Shown: positions 7,116 through 16,710 of the stretch, one piece after another
Layout: every line of letters begins with the position of its first letter
Numbering within the stretch: position 1 is the stretch's first letter
Assembly: GCF_007746795.1 (NCBI RefSeq)
Contig: NZ_CP036343.1
Span: 4,129,357-4,193,356 of the forward strand
Direction: 5' to 3'
DNA from: Gimesia algae
Lineage (GTDB): Bacteria; Planctomycetota; Planctomycetia; Planctomycetales; Planctomycetaceae
DNA length: 64,000 nucleotides
Notes under the pieces: generated by a model
What the model saw: only the letters and a program-made list of their open reading frames with translations
What the model was told of the DNA's origin: nothing
Databases searched by the model: none
Position numbers and translations under genes: made by a program

Positions 7116-9395
7116 TTATAGTCGCCGTGACACTCGTCGCAAATTTGCCTGGCTGCGGGCCAAGGCATTTCGGCTTTCATGAGTCAAGCCCGTCATGGCT
7201 TCGCCGATGGCAGAGAGCCTCCCGGCTTGAAGCAATTTTTCTTGAGTCAGATTTAATTCGGTGATGTCTGTTCCGACGGATATGATACCAATTACATTGT
7301 GGTCGTCATTTTTGAGGGTTGTTGACCTCCAATTTATTTTACGGTGATCTCCACTCTTGGTTACTATAGAATTCACATTCTCGCCAGTGGAGTTACCGTT
7401 GGAGGTGTCTTCGAATAGTTTGCGGATCCAGTCTCGTTGCTCAGCCGGGATAAAGGTCTCGCACCAGTCTCTGCCCTGAACTTCATTCTGGGTGTATTCC
7501 GTTAACTGTTCTAGAAATGAGTTGATCCGTAATATATGTCCGCCGGTATCCAGCACAACAATAATAGCTTGTGCCGTATCGATGATGCTTTCGCTAAGCG
7601 CGTGTGCACGCCGCAGCGATTCTTCTGCTGCTTTTCGATCGCTAATATTGTGAATGACACCTGTAAAGAGCCCCAGATGATCGACCGCAGCAACGGCCAG
7701 TTCCATGGGAAAGATTGTGCCATCCTTGCGGCGTCCGACCAACTCGCGGCCCACGCCAATAATCCTGGCCTCCCCGGTCTCCAGGTAGCGGGTGATGTAA
7801 CCATCATGCTCGTCGCAATAGGGGGGCGGCATCAAGATACTGACATTAGTATTGATGAGTTCGTCTAGGGTGTAACCAAACAACAATTCAGCGGCTGAAT
7901 TGGCCGCCACAATCAAGCCTTTTGAGTCAATGGTGACGATTGCATCGGCTGTACCATTCAAGATTGCACGAATCCGCTCCACACTCTCTTGCAGCAGACG
8001 TTCTTTTAGTTTCCTGTCGGTGGCATCGCGAAGGATGGTAACAAAATCCGTGTGGTTTCCCTCGGTATCAAACATCGGACTGATAAACAATTCAGCGTTG
8101 TACGGCGTACCATCTTTGCGGTGATTGACAATCTCACACAGGTGTGGACGTTTCTTCAACAAGTCATTCCGGAGCCGCTTAATGATAGCCTTGTTAGAAT
8201 TTTCTCCTTGCAGGATGCGAGGGGGTTGGCCGATCAACTCCTCAGCCCTATAGCCCGTCATCTGGCACATCGCCTCATTGACATATTTGATCTGTGGTCC
8301 CGGCCAGTGCAAATTGCCACCGGTGATCATCACCCCTTCGGCCAGATTCGCCATTGCTTCGGCCAGTAATTTTACTTCGTGCGTTTGATCGGCAACGCGT
8401 TGCTCCAGCGTTTCGTTGAGCCTCTGAATTTTCCCTTCGGATTCTTTCTGTTCTGTAATGTCACGGATCAGTCCATCATACGATGCTAACTGGCCGACAG
8501 AGTCATACTGGGCAACCGACACATTCCACACCCAGCGAATTTGTCCGTCTTTGCGGCGGATACGGTGTTCAATCAATGGTGCCTCTTGTCGCGAAAGAAT
8601 GATGGAGACTTGCTGGTTGACTATCGCACGATCATCCTCCGGTACCATGCTAATCCACAACATCGGATTGGTCGTGAATTCTTCTGCAGTATAACCTGTG
8701 ACAGCGAAACAGTTCGATTCATGGATCGTTTCGGTTGCTTTACCGTTTTCCAAGCGGACGGTGAAGATGTAATCGGTGACCGCAGTGGTGAGCCGCCGAA
8801 AGCGCCGCTCGCTCTCTGAAAGTTTTAACTCTGCATGCTTTCGTTCGGTGATATCGTTGAGGGCCGTGCGGCAACGTTTAGCATGAGTGGTTGGGTCTTG
8901 AAATCTGATACTTTCCATTTGCACGAAGAGTTGTGTGCCGTCCAATTTATGCATGGCCAGTTCACAGGACTGTTTGGCCTCACTGGAGAAGACGGCCTGC
9001 TCATGCAGATAGAAGGTATCTTGAGAATCTTGGATGACAAAACGGGACAGCTTCACTCCAAGAAAATTCTGCCTCTCCACACCGAACAAGCTTGCGGCCG
9101 CCAGATTTGCTTCGAGAATTTCGCCGTCTTCGTCGAATGTCACGTAACCAACCGGGGCAAAGTCGTATAGATCAGCATAGCGGTCATGCGATTCCGCTAA
9201 TTCATGCTGGCTCTGCCGAAGTTCCTCGTTCTGGATTTCCAGTTCCATTTGGTGAACCTGAAGCTCGTGGACCAGAGCCTGAATCTCTTCGGTTCCCATG
9301 TCGGCAACATCGTCTCGTGATTTTCTCAGCATCGCTTCCGCCCGCTCACGTAAAGTTTTGGGTGGATTTGATGCGTCATTCTGTTTCCTTGCCAT
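7116..9395 (-). CDS. Multi-PAS sensor histidine kinase, truncated in the HisKA domain
   Basis: A 759-residue frame with an N-terminal coiled coil (about 15-75), then at least five PAS/PAC units (roughly 75-190, 195-315, 345-465, 470-590 and 595-715), recognisable by repeats such as YVTFDEDGEILEANLAAASL, NGTADAIVTIDSKGLIVAAN and PAC ends like GVIHNISDRK. It ends with the HisKA H-box (LSAIGEAMTGLTHESRNALA) and stops at RRL-TAA, before the ATPase domain found in frame at 6549-7100. As written it could not phosphorylate itself. It starts 21 bp after the CheB-CheR fusion, in one operon with it and the ANTAR regulator. PAS ligand unknown. Confidence 0.85.
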   Translation of the reverse strand: MARKQNDASNPPKTLRERAEAMLRKSRDDVADMGTEEIQALVHELQVHQMELEIQNEELRQSQHELAESHDRYADLYDFAPVGYVTFDEDGEILEANLAAASLFGVERQNFLGVKLSRFVIQDSQDTFYLHEQAVFSSEAKQSCELAMHKLDGTQLFVQMESIRFQDPTTHAKRCRTALNDITERKHAELKLSESERRFRRLTTAVTDYIFTVRLENGKATETIHESNCFAVTGYTAEEFTTNPMLWISMVPEDDRAIVNQQVSIILSRQEAPLIEHRIRRKDGQIRWVWNVSVAQYDSVGQLASYDGLIRDITEQKESEGKIQRLNETLEQRVADQTHEVKLLAEAMANLAEGVMITGGNLHWPGPQIKYVNEAMCQMTGYRAEELIGQPPRILQGENSNKAIIKRLRNDLLKKRPHLCEIVNHRKDGTPYNAELFISPMFDTEGNHTDFVTILRDATDRKLKERLLQESVERIRAILNGTADAIVTIDSKGLIVAANSAAELLFGYTLDELINTNVSILMPPPYCDEHDGYITRYLETGEARIIGVGRELVGRRKDGTIFPMELAVAAVDHLGLFTGVIHNISDRKAAEESLRRAHALSESIIDTAQAIIVVLDTGGHILRINSFLEQLTEYTQNEVQGRDWCETFIPAEQRDWIRKLFEDTSNGNSTGENVNSIVTKSGDHRKINWRSTTLKNDDHNVIGIISVGTDITELNLTQEKLLQAGRLSAIGEAMTGLTHESRNALARSQANLRRVSRRL

Positions 9396-9416
9396 GGCCC
9401 CAGGCCCCCTTTAAAG

Positions 9417-12400
9417 TCAATTCTCTGTGATGTCTTCCAACGCCAGTAGGATCATTTCAGGCAGGCCCATGGTGCGTCGGATTCGGCGGGCGTTTAAGAG
9501 AAAGACTTTGTGGCCGATCTTTCTAAACTCTGCGTTCACTTCATAATTATCGAATGTCGTGTTCTTCGGTAGAATATCTTCTAACAACTCGCGTAGGGAA
9601 TCGATGTCCCACTCGGAGTTTCCAATCTCGTAGATTAACTCTCCTTCGACCTGCTTGGGCCGCAGACGAAATAATTGGTAAAAGGCGCAATTTGCCGATA
9701 CCACGTGCAAACTGTCATCGAGAACCAAAAGTGGCGTATGTATGGTATTGACAATGCCTTCGAAATAATCGCGTGCCTCACGGCTTAACTGTTCAATCGC
9801 TTTCGTTCGATCAATATTCACAAATGTCAGTACCAGACCATCGATCACGTTATCAACAGTACGGTACGGAATGATCCGCATTAAATAAACTTCTCCATTC
9901 TTGTCGCGCACTTCGCATTCCTTGCTGACGAGCGTCTTGAGTACCTCGCTGCAATCTTTCTGAAGACCATCATACTCCAGATTTGAGGCTAACTCAGTGA
10001 TGGGTCGGCCTACATCTGTCCGGCGGAGCCGGATCAAATCGGTAGACTGTTCTGTGAAACGCTTGATGTTCAATTCGCGATCGAGAAAAACCGTGGCGAT
10101 GTCGGTACTGTTGAGCAGGTTCTGCATGTCGTCGTTGGCTTGCGAGAGGTCGTCTACTTTCGACTGCAACTCAGTATTGACTGTGGTCAGTTCTTCGTTG
10201 AGGGACTGCATTTCTTCTTTTGAGGTCTCCAGTTCTTCATTTGTGCTTTGTAATTCCTCGTTCGTGCTCTGCAATTCCTCGTTGCTGGACTTGAGTTCCT
10301 CATTCGAAGTTTCCAACTCTTCAAGCGTTCTCTGGTGAGATTCCCTTAAGAATTGAAATTCCCGTTCCCGTTTTTCAGCGTTGTCGTCGACCACTACTTT
10401 GTTTCGTTTTTTTGACGATATTGAGGGTGGCTTACTTTGTGCATGGGACATGGGTTGGAACGTCACGAGTAACAACCCTCTTACCGATTCGGGTGCGTTA
10501 ATCTTCGTTACGCAAAGTGTAACGTGGACGAAGTCGCCGTTGGATTTGACACACACATTTTCACGAATGACATCATTATCGTGAGTGGTAGCCTGGCGCA
10601 TGGCCGTTGCCAATTCAATTCGCAGGCCATCGCGAGCCATCTCCAACACATTGTGGCGTGGTTGGCCTTGAGAAGGTTCGAGGTATTCGCCGGTTCGTCC
10701 CTGGATATAAATAATTTCACCTCGGTCGTTTACCACGATGCTCGCCGGCACAAAACGATCTAATAACAACTGCTCAATAATCGTCGAGATACGAGTCTCT
10801 TTAGCGAGCGGGGCTGTCGGCACGGGAATGGCTTCATCTCCTTCGTGAGCAATCGATTGGATAGGAATCTCAGGCAGCACATGAATTGCCGATACACACT
10901 CCTTGCGGCGATAGATCTTCCAGCGTTTATCAATCGTTTCGAACAAATCAGTGTACGAACCGATGGTCTCGGAAGGACCTAAGAAGAGCAGACCACCAGG
11001 TTTTAGTGCGTAATGAAAGATCGGCAGCAGCCGCTTTTGCAAGTCGGCATTCATATAGATCAGCATGTTACGGCAGGAGATCAGGTCTAACTTCGTGAAA
11101 GGCGGATCTTTGATCACGTTTTGTGGTGCAAAGACTGACATCTCGCGGATCTCCCTGCGGACGCGATAGCTACTATCTTCACGCACGAAAAAACGTTCCA
11201 ACCGATTCGGTGATACGTCCACTGCAATGCCATCCGGATACTGGCTGCTGCGCGCCAGCTCGATGGCTTCTACGTCGAGGTCGGTTCCAAAGAGATTCAC
11301 TTCGCAACGCCGTTTCAGGTTATCCATGCATTCCCGTAACATGATCGCAATGCTGAAGACTTCTTCGCCACTGGAACAACCGGGGATCCATGCCCGAAAG
11401 TTGTAATTGTCTGGTCGTGTTTTGATCAATTCCTGGAGAGCCTCACCAAGTGCGACCCACGCTTCCGGGTCGCGAAAGAAACTGGTCACGCCGATTAACA
11501 TTTCTTTAAACAGGTTGTCGATTTCGTGGGGATTTTCTTGCAAGTAACGGACGTATTGGTTGGGATCATCGAGTTGATGAACTTTCATCCTGCGTTCGAT
11601 GCGTCGGCGGAGTGTACTGCTCTTATAAGATGAGAAATCGTGGCCGGTCCGATTGCGCAACAGAACGAAAATCTTCTGCATGGGCTCGGCGGAAACCGTT
11701 GGTGTTTCCGCGGCCACAGCTGCCCCCTTTAAATAAGACCCTTTGGCGTATGCAACAAGCTGTTGTGGCATGGCGGCTGGAGGCAGGACGTAATCGGCCA
11801 GATTGGTGGCAATTGCACTGGCGGGCATGCCCGCGTATTTGGCCGACTGCGGTTTTTCTACCATAGCCATCCCCGATGCGCCCTTGATCGCCTTCAGTCC
11901 GAGCGTGCCATCAGTACCCGTGCCCGATAAAACGATACAAATCGCCTTTTCCTGTTGGTCTTCGGCCAGCGACCGAAAGAAGTAATCAATGGGCAGCTTA
12001 GGCGATGCCGTTGCTCCGGTTTCCATTCGATGTAGCGTGGAATTCAAGATCGCCAAATACCCACCGGGCGGTCCGACGTAAACACGGTTCGGCTCGACCT
12101 TCAGACCATCGGTCGCCTCGATGACCGGCATTTCGGTTTCCTTACCCAGTAATTCGGGTAACAGACTGGTATGACTCGGATGTTGATGTGTTACAACTAC
12201 AAAAGCCATACCGGTATTGCCGGGCATGTTGTCAAACAGTTCATTCATCGCTTCCAGCCCACCGGCTGATGCTCCGATTGCGACTACAGGAAAGGCATGA
12301 GCAGGTTGCACCGGTGAATCAGGTTGTTTCTTGGACGTGTGAGCTTTGCGAGCACCATTCTTTTTTATCAGCTTCTTTTTGGTTTGCTTTCCCTTACCCT

Positions 12401-12470
12401 GCGTTTTTCCGGCCTTCGCTGAACTGGTAGCTGAATTACGTTTGGTTTGCTTCTTCACAGTAGCACTCAT
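9417..12470 (-). CDS. CheB-CheR fusion protein with coiled coil and PAS domains
   Basis: A 1017-residue hybrid. After a lysine-rich N-terminus, a CheB methylesterase domain (about 58-240) shows the catalytic Ser (AIGASAGGLEAM), His (VVTHQHPSHTSLLP) and Asp (VLSGTGTDGTLGLKAIKG). A CheR methyltransferase follows (about 265-530; AWIPGCSSGEEVFSIAIML for AdoMet). A long coiled coil with repeats of S-N-E-E-L-Q-S-T (about 690-770) leads to two PAS-like domains (about 775-880 and 900-1015). There is no receiver on the CheB part. Such fusions occur outside chemotaxis operons and feed PAS histidine kinases; here the kinase and ANTAR regulator follow directly in the same operon. Confidence 0.93.
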   Translation of the reverse strand: MSATVKKQTKRNSATSSAKAGKTQGKGKQTKKKLIKKNGARKAHTSKKQPDSPVQPAHAFPVVAIGASAGGLEAMNELFDNMPGNTGMAFVVVTHQHPSHTSLLPELLGKETEMPVIEATDGLKVEPNRVYVGPPGGYLAILNSTLHRMETGATASPKLPIDYFFRSLAEDQQEKAICIVLSGTGTDGTLGLKAIKGASGMAMVEKPQSAKYAGMPASAIATNLADYVLPPAAMPQQLVAYAKGSYLKGAAVAAETPTVSAEPMQKIFVLLRNRTGHDFSSYKSSTLRRRIERRMKVHQLDDPNQYVRYLQENPHEIDNLFKEMLIGVTSFFRDPEAWVALGEALQELIKTRPDNYNFRAWIPGCSSGEEVFSIAIMLRECMDNLKRRCEVNLFGTDLDVEAIELARSSQYPDGIAVDVSPNRLERFFVREDSSYRVRREIREMSVFAPQNVIKDPPFTKLDLISCRNMLIYMNADLQKRLLPIFHYALKPGGLLFLGPSETIGSYTDLFETIDKRWKIYRRKECVSAIHVLPEIPIQSIAHEGDEAIPVPTAPLAKETRISTIIEQLLLDRFVPASIVVNDRGEIIYIQGRTGEYLEPSQGQPRHNVLEMARDGLRIELATAMRQATTHDNDVIRENVCVKSNGDFVHVTLCVTKINAPESVRGLLLVTFQPMSHAQSKPPSISSKKRNKVVVDDNAEKREREFQFLRESHQRTLEELETSNEELKSSNEELQSTNEELQSTNEELETSKEEMQSLNEELTTVNTELQSKVDDLSQANDDMQNLLNSTDIATVFLDRELNIKRFTEQSTDLIRLRRTDVGRPITELASNLEYDGLQKDCSEVLKTLVSKECEVRDKNGEVYLMRIIPYRTVDNVIDGLVLTFVNIDRTKAIEQLSREARDYFEGIVNTIHTPLLVLDDSLHVVSANCAFYQLFRLRPKQVEGELIYEIGNSEWDIDSLRELLEDILPKNTTFDNYEVNAEFRKIGHKVFLLNARRIRRTMGLPEMILLALEDITEN

Positions 12471-12735
12471 CTCCGTCCATCGCGAATTCCCAAATCGAAA
12501 CTTTTGTGTTTCTTGACCATAAGCCCAAAATCATCAAAATGATATTATCCTAATGGTTAATAAGTTACCAGCATCGATAATTTGGATTCTAACGACGAAA
12601 GCATAGTTAGCATTCAGATGATACTGCTGTATTCTACAATTAATAATTTACGCGCTTGACGGTCAGCATTAAATTTCGTAGTATATTTATCGAGCTGGTG
12701 GTTTACTGATGAAAGGTGAACTATCAGTCATAATA

Positions 12736-12835
12736 CCTTTCTACAGACAGTGCCGCAAAGAAGGGTAATGTTTTGGGCGAAGATAGCCCCTATCGCACGT
12801 AATTGTGCGATAGGGGCTTTTTTTGTGTACCAACG
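12736..12835 (+). promoter_or_regulatory. Conserved 100-nt leader element, copy B
   Basis: The plus-strand partner of the element at 5726-5825, equal in length and alignable without gaps. Blocks kept in both are CCTTTCT, AGACAGTG, AAGAAGGGT, TTGGG, GATAGCCCCTA, GTGCGATAGGGGC with seven T, and TGTACCAACG. It ends 56 bp before the BON gene at 12892. Differences inside the stem are compensated (A-T pair here, G-T wobble there), which suggests selection on RNA structure. Confidence 0.7.
12785..12818 (+). terminator. Terminator-like hairpin inside leader B
   Basis: AGCCCCTATCGCACG pairs perfectly with the following GTGCGATAGGGGCT arm (a 14-bp stem) and is followed by seven T. It lies 73 bp upstream of a BON start codon in the direction of transcription, so it would stop transcription before that gene unless disarmed. 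Confidence 0.75.
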
Positions 12836-12891
12836 ATGAATTACCACGCCAACAAATAGACCACTGAATCCGAAATCAAAGGAGTTTACCA

Positions 12892-13167
12892 ATGGTCGTC
12901 GTAAGAGAATTTCAGGAAAGTTCGCAGTTAAATAATTCGGCCCTCAATGATATGCGCCTGGAAGAACAGTTATGGGAAGCATTACACCGTATGGGTATTT
13001 TACCCAATGGAAGCATACAGATTACCGTTCAAGATTCTACTGTCACGTTGAGCGGTGAGGTCGCGAGTTATTATCTCAAGCAGCTTGCGCAAACTGTTGT
13101 CTTGCACAACAACAACGTCAATTTTCTCCGCAATGAAATTCGGGTCTCTAAATACATTGAAAGTTAG
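12892..13167 (+). CDS. Single-domain BON protein (copy B)
   Basis: A 91-residue protein with a polar N-terminus and one BON domain from about residue 25: helix LEEQLWEALHRMGI, strands IQITVQDSTVTLSGEVAS, helix YYLKQLAQTVVLHNNNVNFL and a final strand RNEIRVS. The V-T-L-S-G-E-V core is diagnostic. The ATG has AAAGGAG eight bases upstream. The hemerythrin gene starts 13 bp after its stop, so the two are likely co-transcribed. Function unknown beyond probable surface or envelope binding; there is no signal peptide. Confidence 0.85.
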   Translation: MVVVREFQESSQLNNSALNDMRLEEQLWEALHRMGILPNGSIQITVQDSTVTLSGEVASYYLKQLAQTVVLHNNNVNFLRNEIRVSKYIES

Positions 13168-13180
13168 GAAGGAAAATCTC

Positions 13181-13645
13181 ATGCCTTTACCAGATATATT
13201 TCGCGAACAGTTTTTAAAAACATCTAACGGACACCGAAATATTACCGATGCGATCAGCGAATTGAGAACATTTTGGATTGAAGTCACTGAAATTGGCTGT
13301 GGTCCTCAATTCGAAGAAATGGGAGCCCGCCTCTATCGTTTTCGCAATCAACTTGCTTCACATTTTGATGAAGAAGAGCAGGTGTTCTATGGTTTGGAGA
13401 AAGCAGCCGACACCACTTCACGTGAAAAGCTCCAGCAGCTACGTGACGAACATCACATCTTTTTGGATCGTTTAACAGACGCTGCTGAACATCTTAAATG
13501 TGATTGTGAGCATCTGACATTTGTTGACTGGGAAAAAATGGGGGATGAACTTGACGATATTATTGATCGCTTAGCCGATCACGAAGTCGCTGAGACAGAA
13601 CTCATTAACAAAATGATGGTAAGCAAGGAGTTCTCCACCTGTTGA
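13181..13645 (+). CDS. Hemerythrin-like diiron protein
   Basis: A 154-residue four-helix protein with hemerythrin metal ligands in order: His in FLKTSNGHRNITDAI, H-x3-E in LASHFDEEEQVFY, His in LRDEHHIFLDRL and His/Glu in LADHEVAETELI. Such proteins bind O2 or NO at a diiron centre and serve as oxygen or redox sensors or stores. The start MPLPDIF is set by AGGAAGGAAAATCTC; the longer frame overlaps the BON gene and is not used. A second member with the same layout is at 42668-43132. Confidence 0.88.
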   Translation: MPLPDIFREQFLKTSNGHRNITDAISELRTFWIEVTEIGCGPQFEEMGARLYRFRNQLASHFDEEEQVFYGLEKAADTTSREKLQQLRDEHHIFLDRLTDAAEHLKCDCEHLTFVDWEKMGDELDDIIDRLADHEVAETELINKMMVSKEFSTC

Positions 13646-13812
13646 ACAAGGACAGAGAAATGTCTGACTGACAGGTGATCTGGTTCTTCCGTACCAGACG
13701 CGATGTTAAGATATAGCATGAAGTATCCTGGAAACCGTTTCAAGCGCAGCCCAAATGAGAAATCCCGGGTAATGGGATGAAAAACTGATTGTCGCAGGTC
13801 GGGAGAACCACA

Positions 13813-15156
13813 GTGAATCCAACAAAGTCTGACTCAACAATGCAGCGTACGCAACCAGGAGGACTGGCAGGTTCTGAAAGCAATGTGATTCTTTCAGACA
13901 CTCATTATCGTTTACCAGATCCGCAGCATACTCCAGGTAAAGCAACCGCTTTTGACAAATGGCTGATGCGGACTATGCTGCAGAAAGCGGGCAACCCGGA
14001 AATTGAAGTCGTTTTATGGGACAATTCCGTGATCTCGACTTCCGTGTCCTCTCCTCCCGTTCGTGTTTATATCAATCATCGTAACACGCTGTATAAGATG
14101 TTGATCGATCCCAGCTTGTATTTTGGCGACGGATATTCCCGAGGCACGATAGAAGTGGAAGGCGGTTTGATTGCCTTTAATGAAGCGATCAACCGGTGCA
14201 CACATACCGTCGATACGAAGCACTTTTATCGAGATGGGATTCGCAAAGGCTTGAGCTGGTTACGGCGCAATACGATCGACGCGGCTCGGAGTAATGTCCA
14301 CCACCATTATGATATCGGAAATGAGTTCTATAAGCTCTGGCTGGATCAGCAACTGGCTTATACGTGTGCCTATTTTTCTGATCCGGAAATGTCCCTGGAA
14401 TCAGCCCAAATTGCAAAGATGGACCATGTCTGCCGTAAGATCGGGTTGAAACCGGGAGATACGGTCATCGAAGCGGGGTGTGGCTGGGGGGCTTTGGCTT
14501 TACATATGGCTAAAAATTACGGTGCCAAAGTGAAAGCCTTTAATATTTCGCACGAACAAATTGTCTATGCACGTGACCGTGCCAAGTCGGAAGGCTTGAG
14601 TGATCGTGTGGAATTTGTAGAAGATGACTGGCGGAACATGACTGGCAGCTACGACTCGTTCGTTTCTGTCGGGATGCTAGAACACATTGGCCTGAAAAAT
14701 TATGAAAAACTGGGGGAAGTGATATCCCGTTGTCAAAGCCCCCGCGGTCGTGGATTAGTACATTCCATCGGCTGTAACTCGCCGCGCGTGTTAGACAGTT
14801 GGACGACAAAACAAATTTTTCCCGGTGCGCATGTTCCCAGTTTGAGCGAGATGATGCAGATTTTCGAACCTCCAAAATTTTCGATTCTTGATGTCGAAAA
14901 TATACGCCTGCATTATGCTCTCACGTTGCAACACTGGTTGGAAAGGTATGAACAGCATATCGATCAGGTCAGAGAAATGTTCGATGAGAATTTCATCCGC
15001 ACCTGGCGTCTCTATCTGTCGGCTTCGATTGCCGCATTTCGTGTCGGCTGCCTGCAATTGTTTCAGGTGGTCTTTACGAATGGCGGAAATAATGAAATTC
15101 CGTGGACACGGGCCGGTTTGTATCAGACTGAATCTTCTGGATCGATAAAAGAATAA
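13813..15156 (+). CDS. Cyclopropane-fatty-acyl-phospholipid synthase family methyltransferase
   Basis: A protein of about 447 residues that should transfer a methylene group from AdoMet to unsaturated membrane lipids. The AdoMet site is clear (VIEAGCGWGALALHMAKNYG, then AFNISHEQIVYARDRA), preceded by the family's VHHHYDIGNEFYKLWLDQQL segment and followed by FVSVGMLEHIGLKNYEKLGE. GTG at 13813 is preferred because GGGAG lies just upstream; TTG at 13789 is an alternative. Cyclopropanation commonly accompanies stationary phase and acid stress, consistent with the neighbours. Confidence 0.9.
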   Translation: MNPTKSDSTMQRTQPGGLAGSESNVILSDTHYRLPDPQHTPGKATAFDKWLMRTMLQKAGNPEIEVVLWDNSVISTSVSSPPVRVYINHRNTLYKMLIDPSLYFGDGYSRGTIEVEGGLIAFNEAINRCTHTVDTKHFYRDGIRKGLSWLRRNTIDAARSNVHHHYDIGNEFYKLWLDQQLAYTCAYFSDPEMSLESAQIAKMDHVCRKIGLKPGDTVIEAGCGWGALALHMAKNYGAKVKAFNISHEQIVYARDRAKSEGLSDRVEFVEDDWRNMTGSYDSFVSVGMLEHIGLKNYEKLGEVISRCQSPRGRGLVHSIGCNSPRVLDSWTTKQIFPGAHVPSLSEMMQIFEPPKFSILDVENIRLHYALTLQHWLERYEQHIDQVREMFDENFIRTWRLYLSASIAAFRVGCLQLFQVVFTNGGNNEIPWTRAGLYQTESSGSIKE

Positions 15157-15412
15157 AGCGGCTATGGAGGGTGATACGTGCGATATGCGACGTTCTGCAT
15201 GTATCACGCAGCGGCTACTATTCCTGGCGTAGTCGGCTGTTCGTTGCTTGCTTCAAGTTGCGAGTATCCGGATTAGTCAGCCCCCTCATTGTGAATTTAC
15301 GCGTCCGCATACCCCAGTCGGGCGCCAAGAAGTTGTAATGATGATGCATTTGTGACATATTTGGCGAAGGAATACTTTCACACCAGATTCTTCTTGCATG
15401 GGGAGTGAGTTC

Positions 15413-16390
15413 ATGCTTTGGCTTCTAGGTTCAATTGCCGTATTTGTCGCCTTGTCCGGGTTGATGGCCGCTGTCGATGCAGCAGTCCTTAGCGTTTCTC
15501 AGCCGGAGGTCGATGAACTGATTCTACGCGGCAAATACGGTGCGCGACGGCTGCGGGAAGTGAAACAGGAACTGACTCATTCGCTGGCCGTCGTCGTGAT
15601 TCTTACCAACCTGATCAATGTACTCGGGCCGATTCTCGTCAGCCAGCAGGCATTCGTACTTTACGGCCCAAGGGCCTTGGTTCCCATCACGATTGTGCTC
15701 ATGCTCGGAACGATTGTCTTTTCGGAAGTGATTCCGAAGGCGCTGGGATCGCATTACGCGCCGCGATTGGCTCGCTGGTCAGCCCCAGTGATTCGCGTCT
15801 TGGGGTTCGCCATCTATCCGCTCAGCGTTGCGCTCGCCTGGCTTTCCGACACGTTGATGCGGGGACAAAGGAAAATCGGAACAGAAACGCAGATACGCGC
15901 GCTCGTCAGACTAGGTCGAAAGGGCGGCCACATCGAACCGGACGAGGGCCACATGATCTTCCGAACGTTTTGCCTCAACGATCGGATGGCTCAAGACATC
16001 ATGACACCGCTGGAAAAGGTGGTCTCCATTCCTGCATCGGCCACGGTTAGAGAAGCAGCAGATATTATTCGCACTCAGGAGTTTTCACGCTACCCGATGT
16101 TCGGAAAATCTCCTGACGATGTTCGGGGTATGCTGATCGCCCGTGATGTATTGAGGATGCTTGCTGATGGTGAGAAAGAGACGTCAATCACCTCGATCCT
16201 GCACTCGCCATTTGTCGTCTGTGCCGATACTCGCGCCGACAAACTGTTGATGGAGTTCCGCACGCGTCACCAGCATCTGGCCGTCGTTCAGCAGATGGAA
16301 CGAACAGTCGGCATTGTGACATTGGAAGACGTTCTGGAGGAAATCGTCGGCGAAATTGAGGATGAGAAGGACGTTGAGTCGAGATGGTGA
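15413..16390 (+). CDS. CNNM/CorC-type transporter (DUF21 plus CBS pair)
   Basis: A 325-residue membrane protein. Residues 1-180 form a DUF21/CNNM transmembrane domain (AALSGLMAAVDAAVL-type first helix, then FSEVIPKALGSHYAPRLARW, a conserved family segment), followed by two CBS motifs (about 200-310; DIMTPLEKVVSIPASATVRE and GIVTLEDVLEEIVGEIEDE). The C-terminal CorC/HlyC domain usual in long members is absent. The family handles Mg2+ and other divalent cations. The ATG at 15413 is chosen because GGGGAGTGAGTTC precedes it; an in-frame ATG five codons earlier is less well placed. Confidence 0.88.
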   Translation: MLWLLGSIAVFVALSGLMAAVDAAVLSVSQPEVDELILRGKYGARRLREVKQELTHSLAVVVILTNLINVLGPILVSQQAFVLYGPRALVPITIVLMLGTIVFSEVIPKALGSHYAPRLARWSAPVIRVLGFAIYPLSVALAWLSDTLMRGQRKIGTETQIRALVRLGRKGGHIEPDEGHMIFRTFCLNDRMAQDIMTPLEKVVSIPASATVREAADIIRTQEFSRYPMFGKSPDDVRGMLIARDVLRMLADGEKETSITSILHSPFVVCADTRADKLLMEFRTRHQHLAVVQQMERTVGIVTLEDVLEEIVGEIEDEKDVESRW

Positions 16391-16710
16391 CGCTCATGTC
16401 TTCAATCGTTACCTCAATTGTTGCCGCCGCACGCGGCCAGCACGACATTGCGGTCAGCAGCAATCTGATGAAACAGATCCAAATATAAATTGCACGAGAC
16501 ATTCGTCGATTTTGTTCGCGAAACTCGTCATTTACGGTGCAGCAATCAAAAACGAACGATTGACTGCATCAGACGATACCTCTATTAAGATTTGTCTTGA
16601 TTCATACACTACTTATAAGTAGCATTATTCTATACATGTACGAAATTCAACATTCCTTTTAAAGACTTAAGTTTAAGTCTCGGCACTCTGTTTTACAAAA
16701 AATCATTTAC

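Noticed and set aside
15160-15240. GTGATAC/GTATCAC inverted repeat after the cyclopropane synthase gene as a terminator
   Set aside because: Seven-bp arms with a long loop and no T run.
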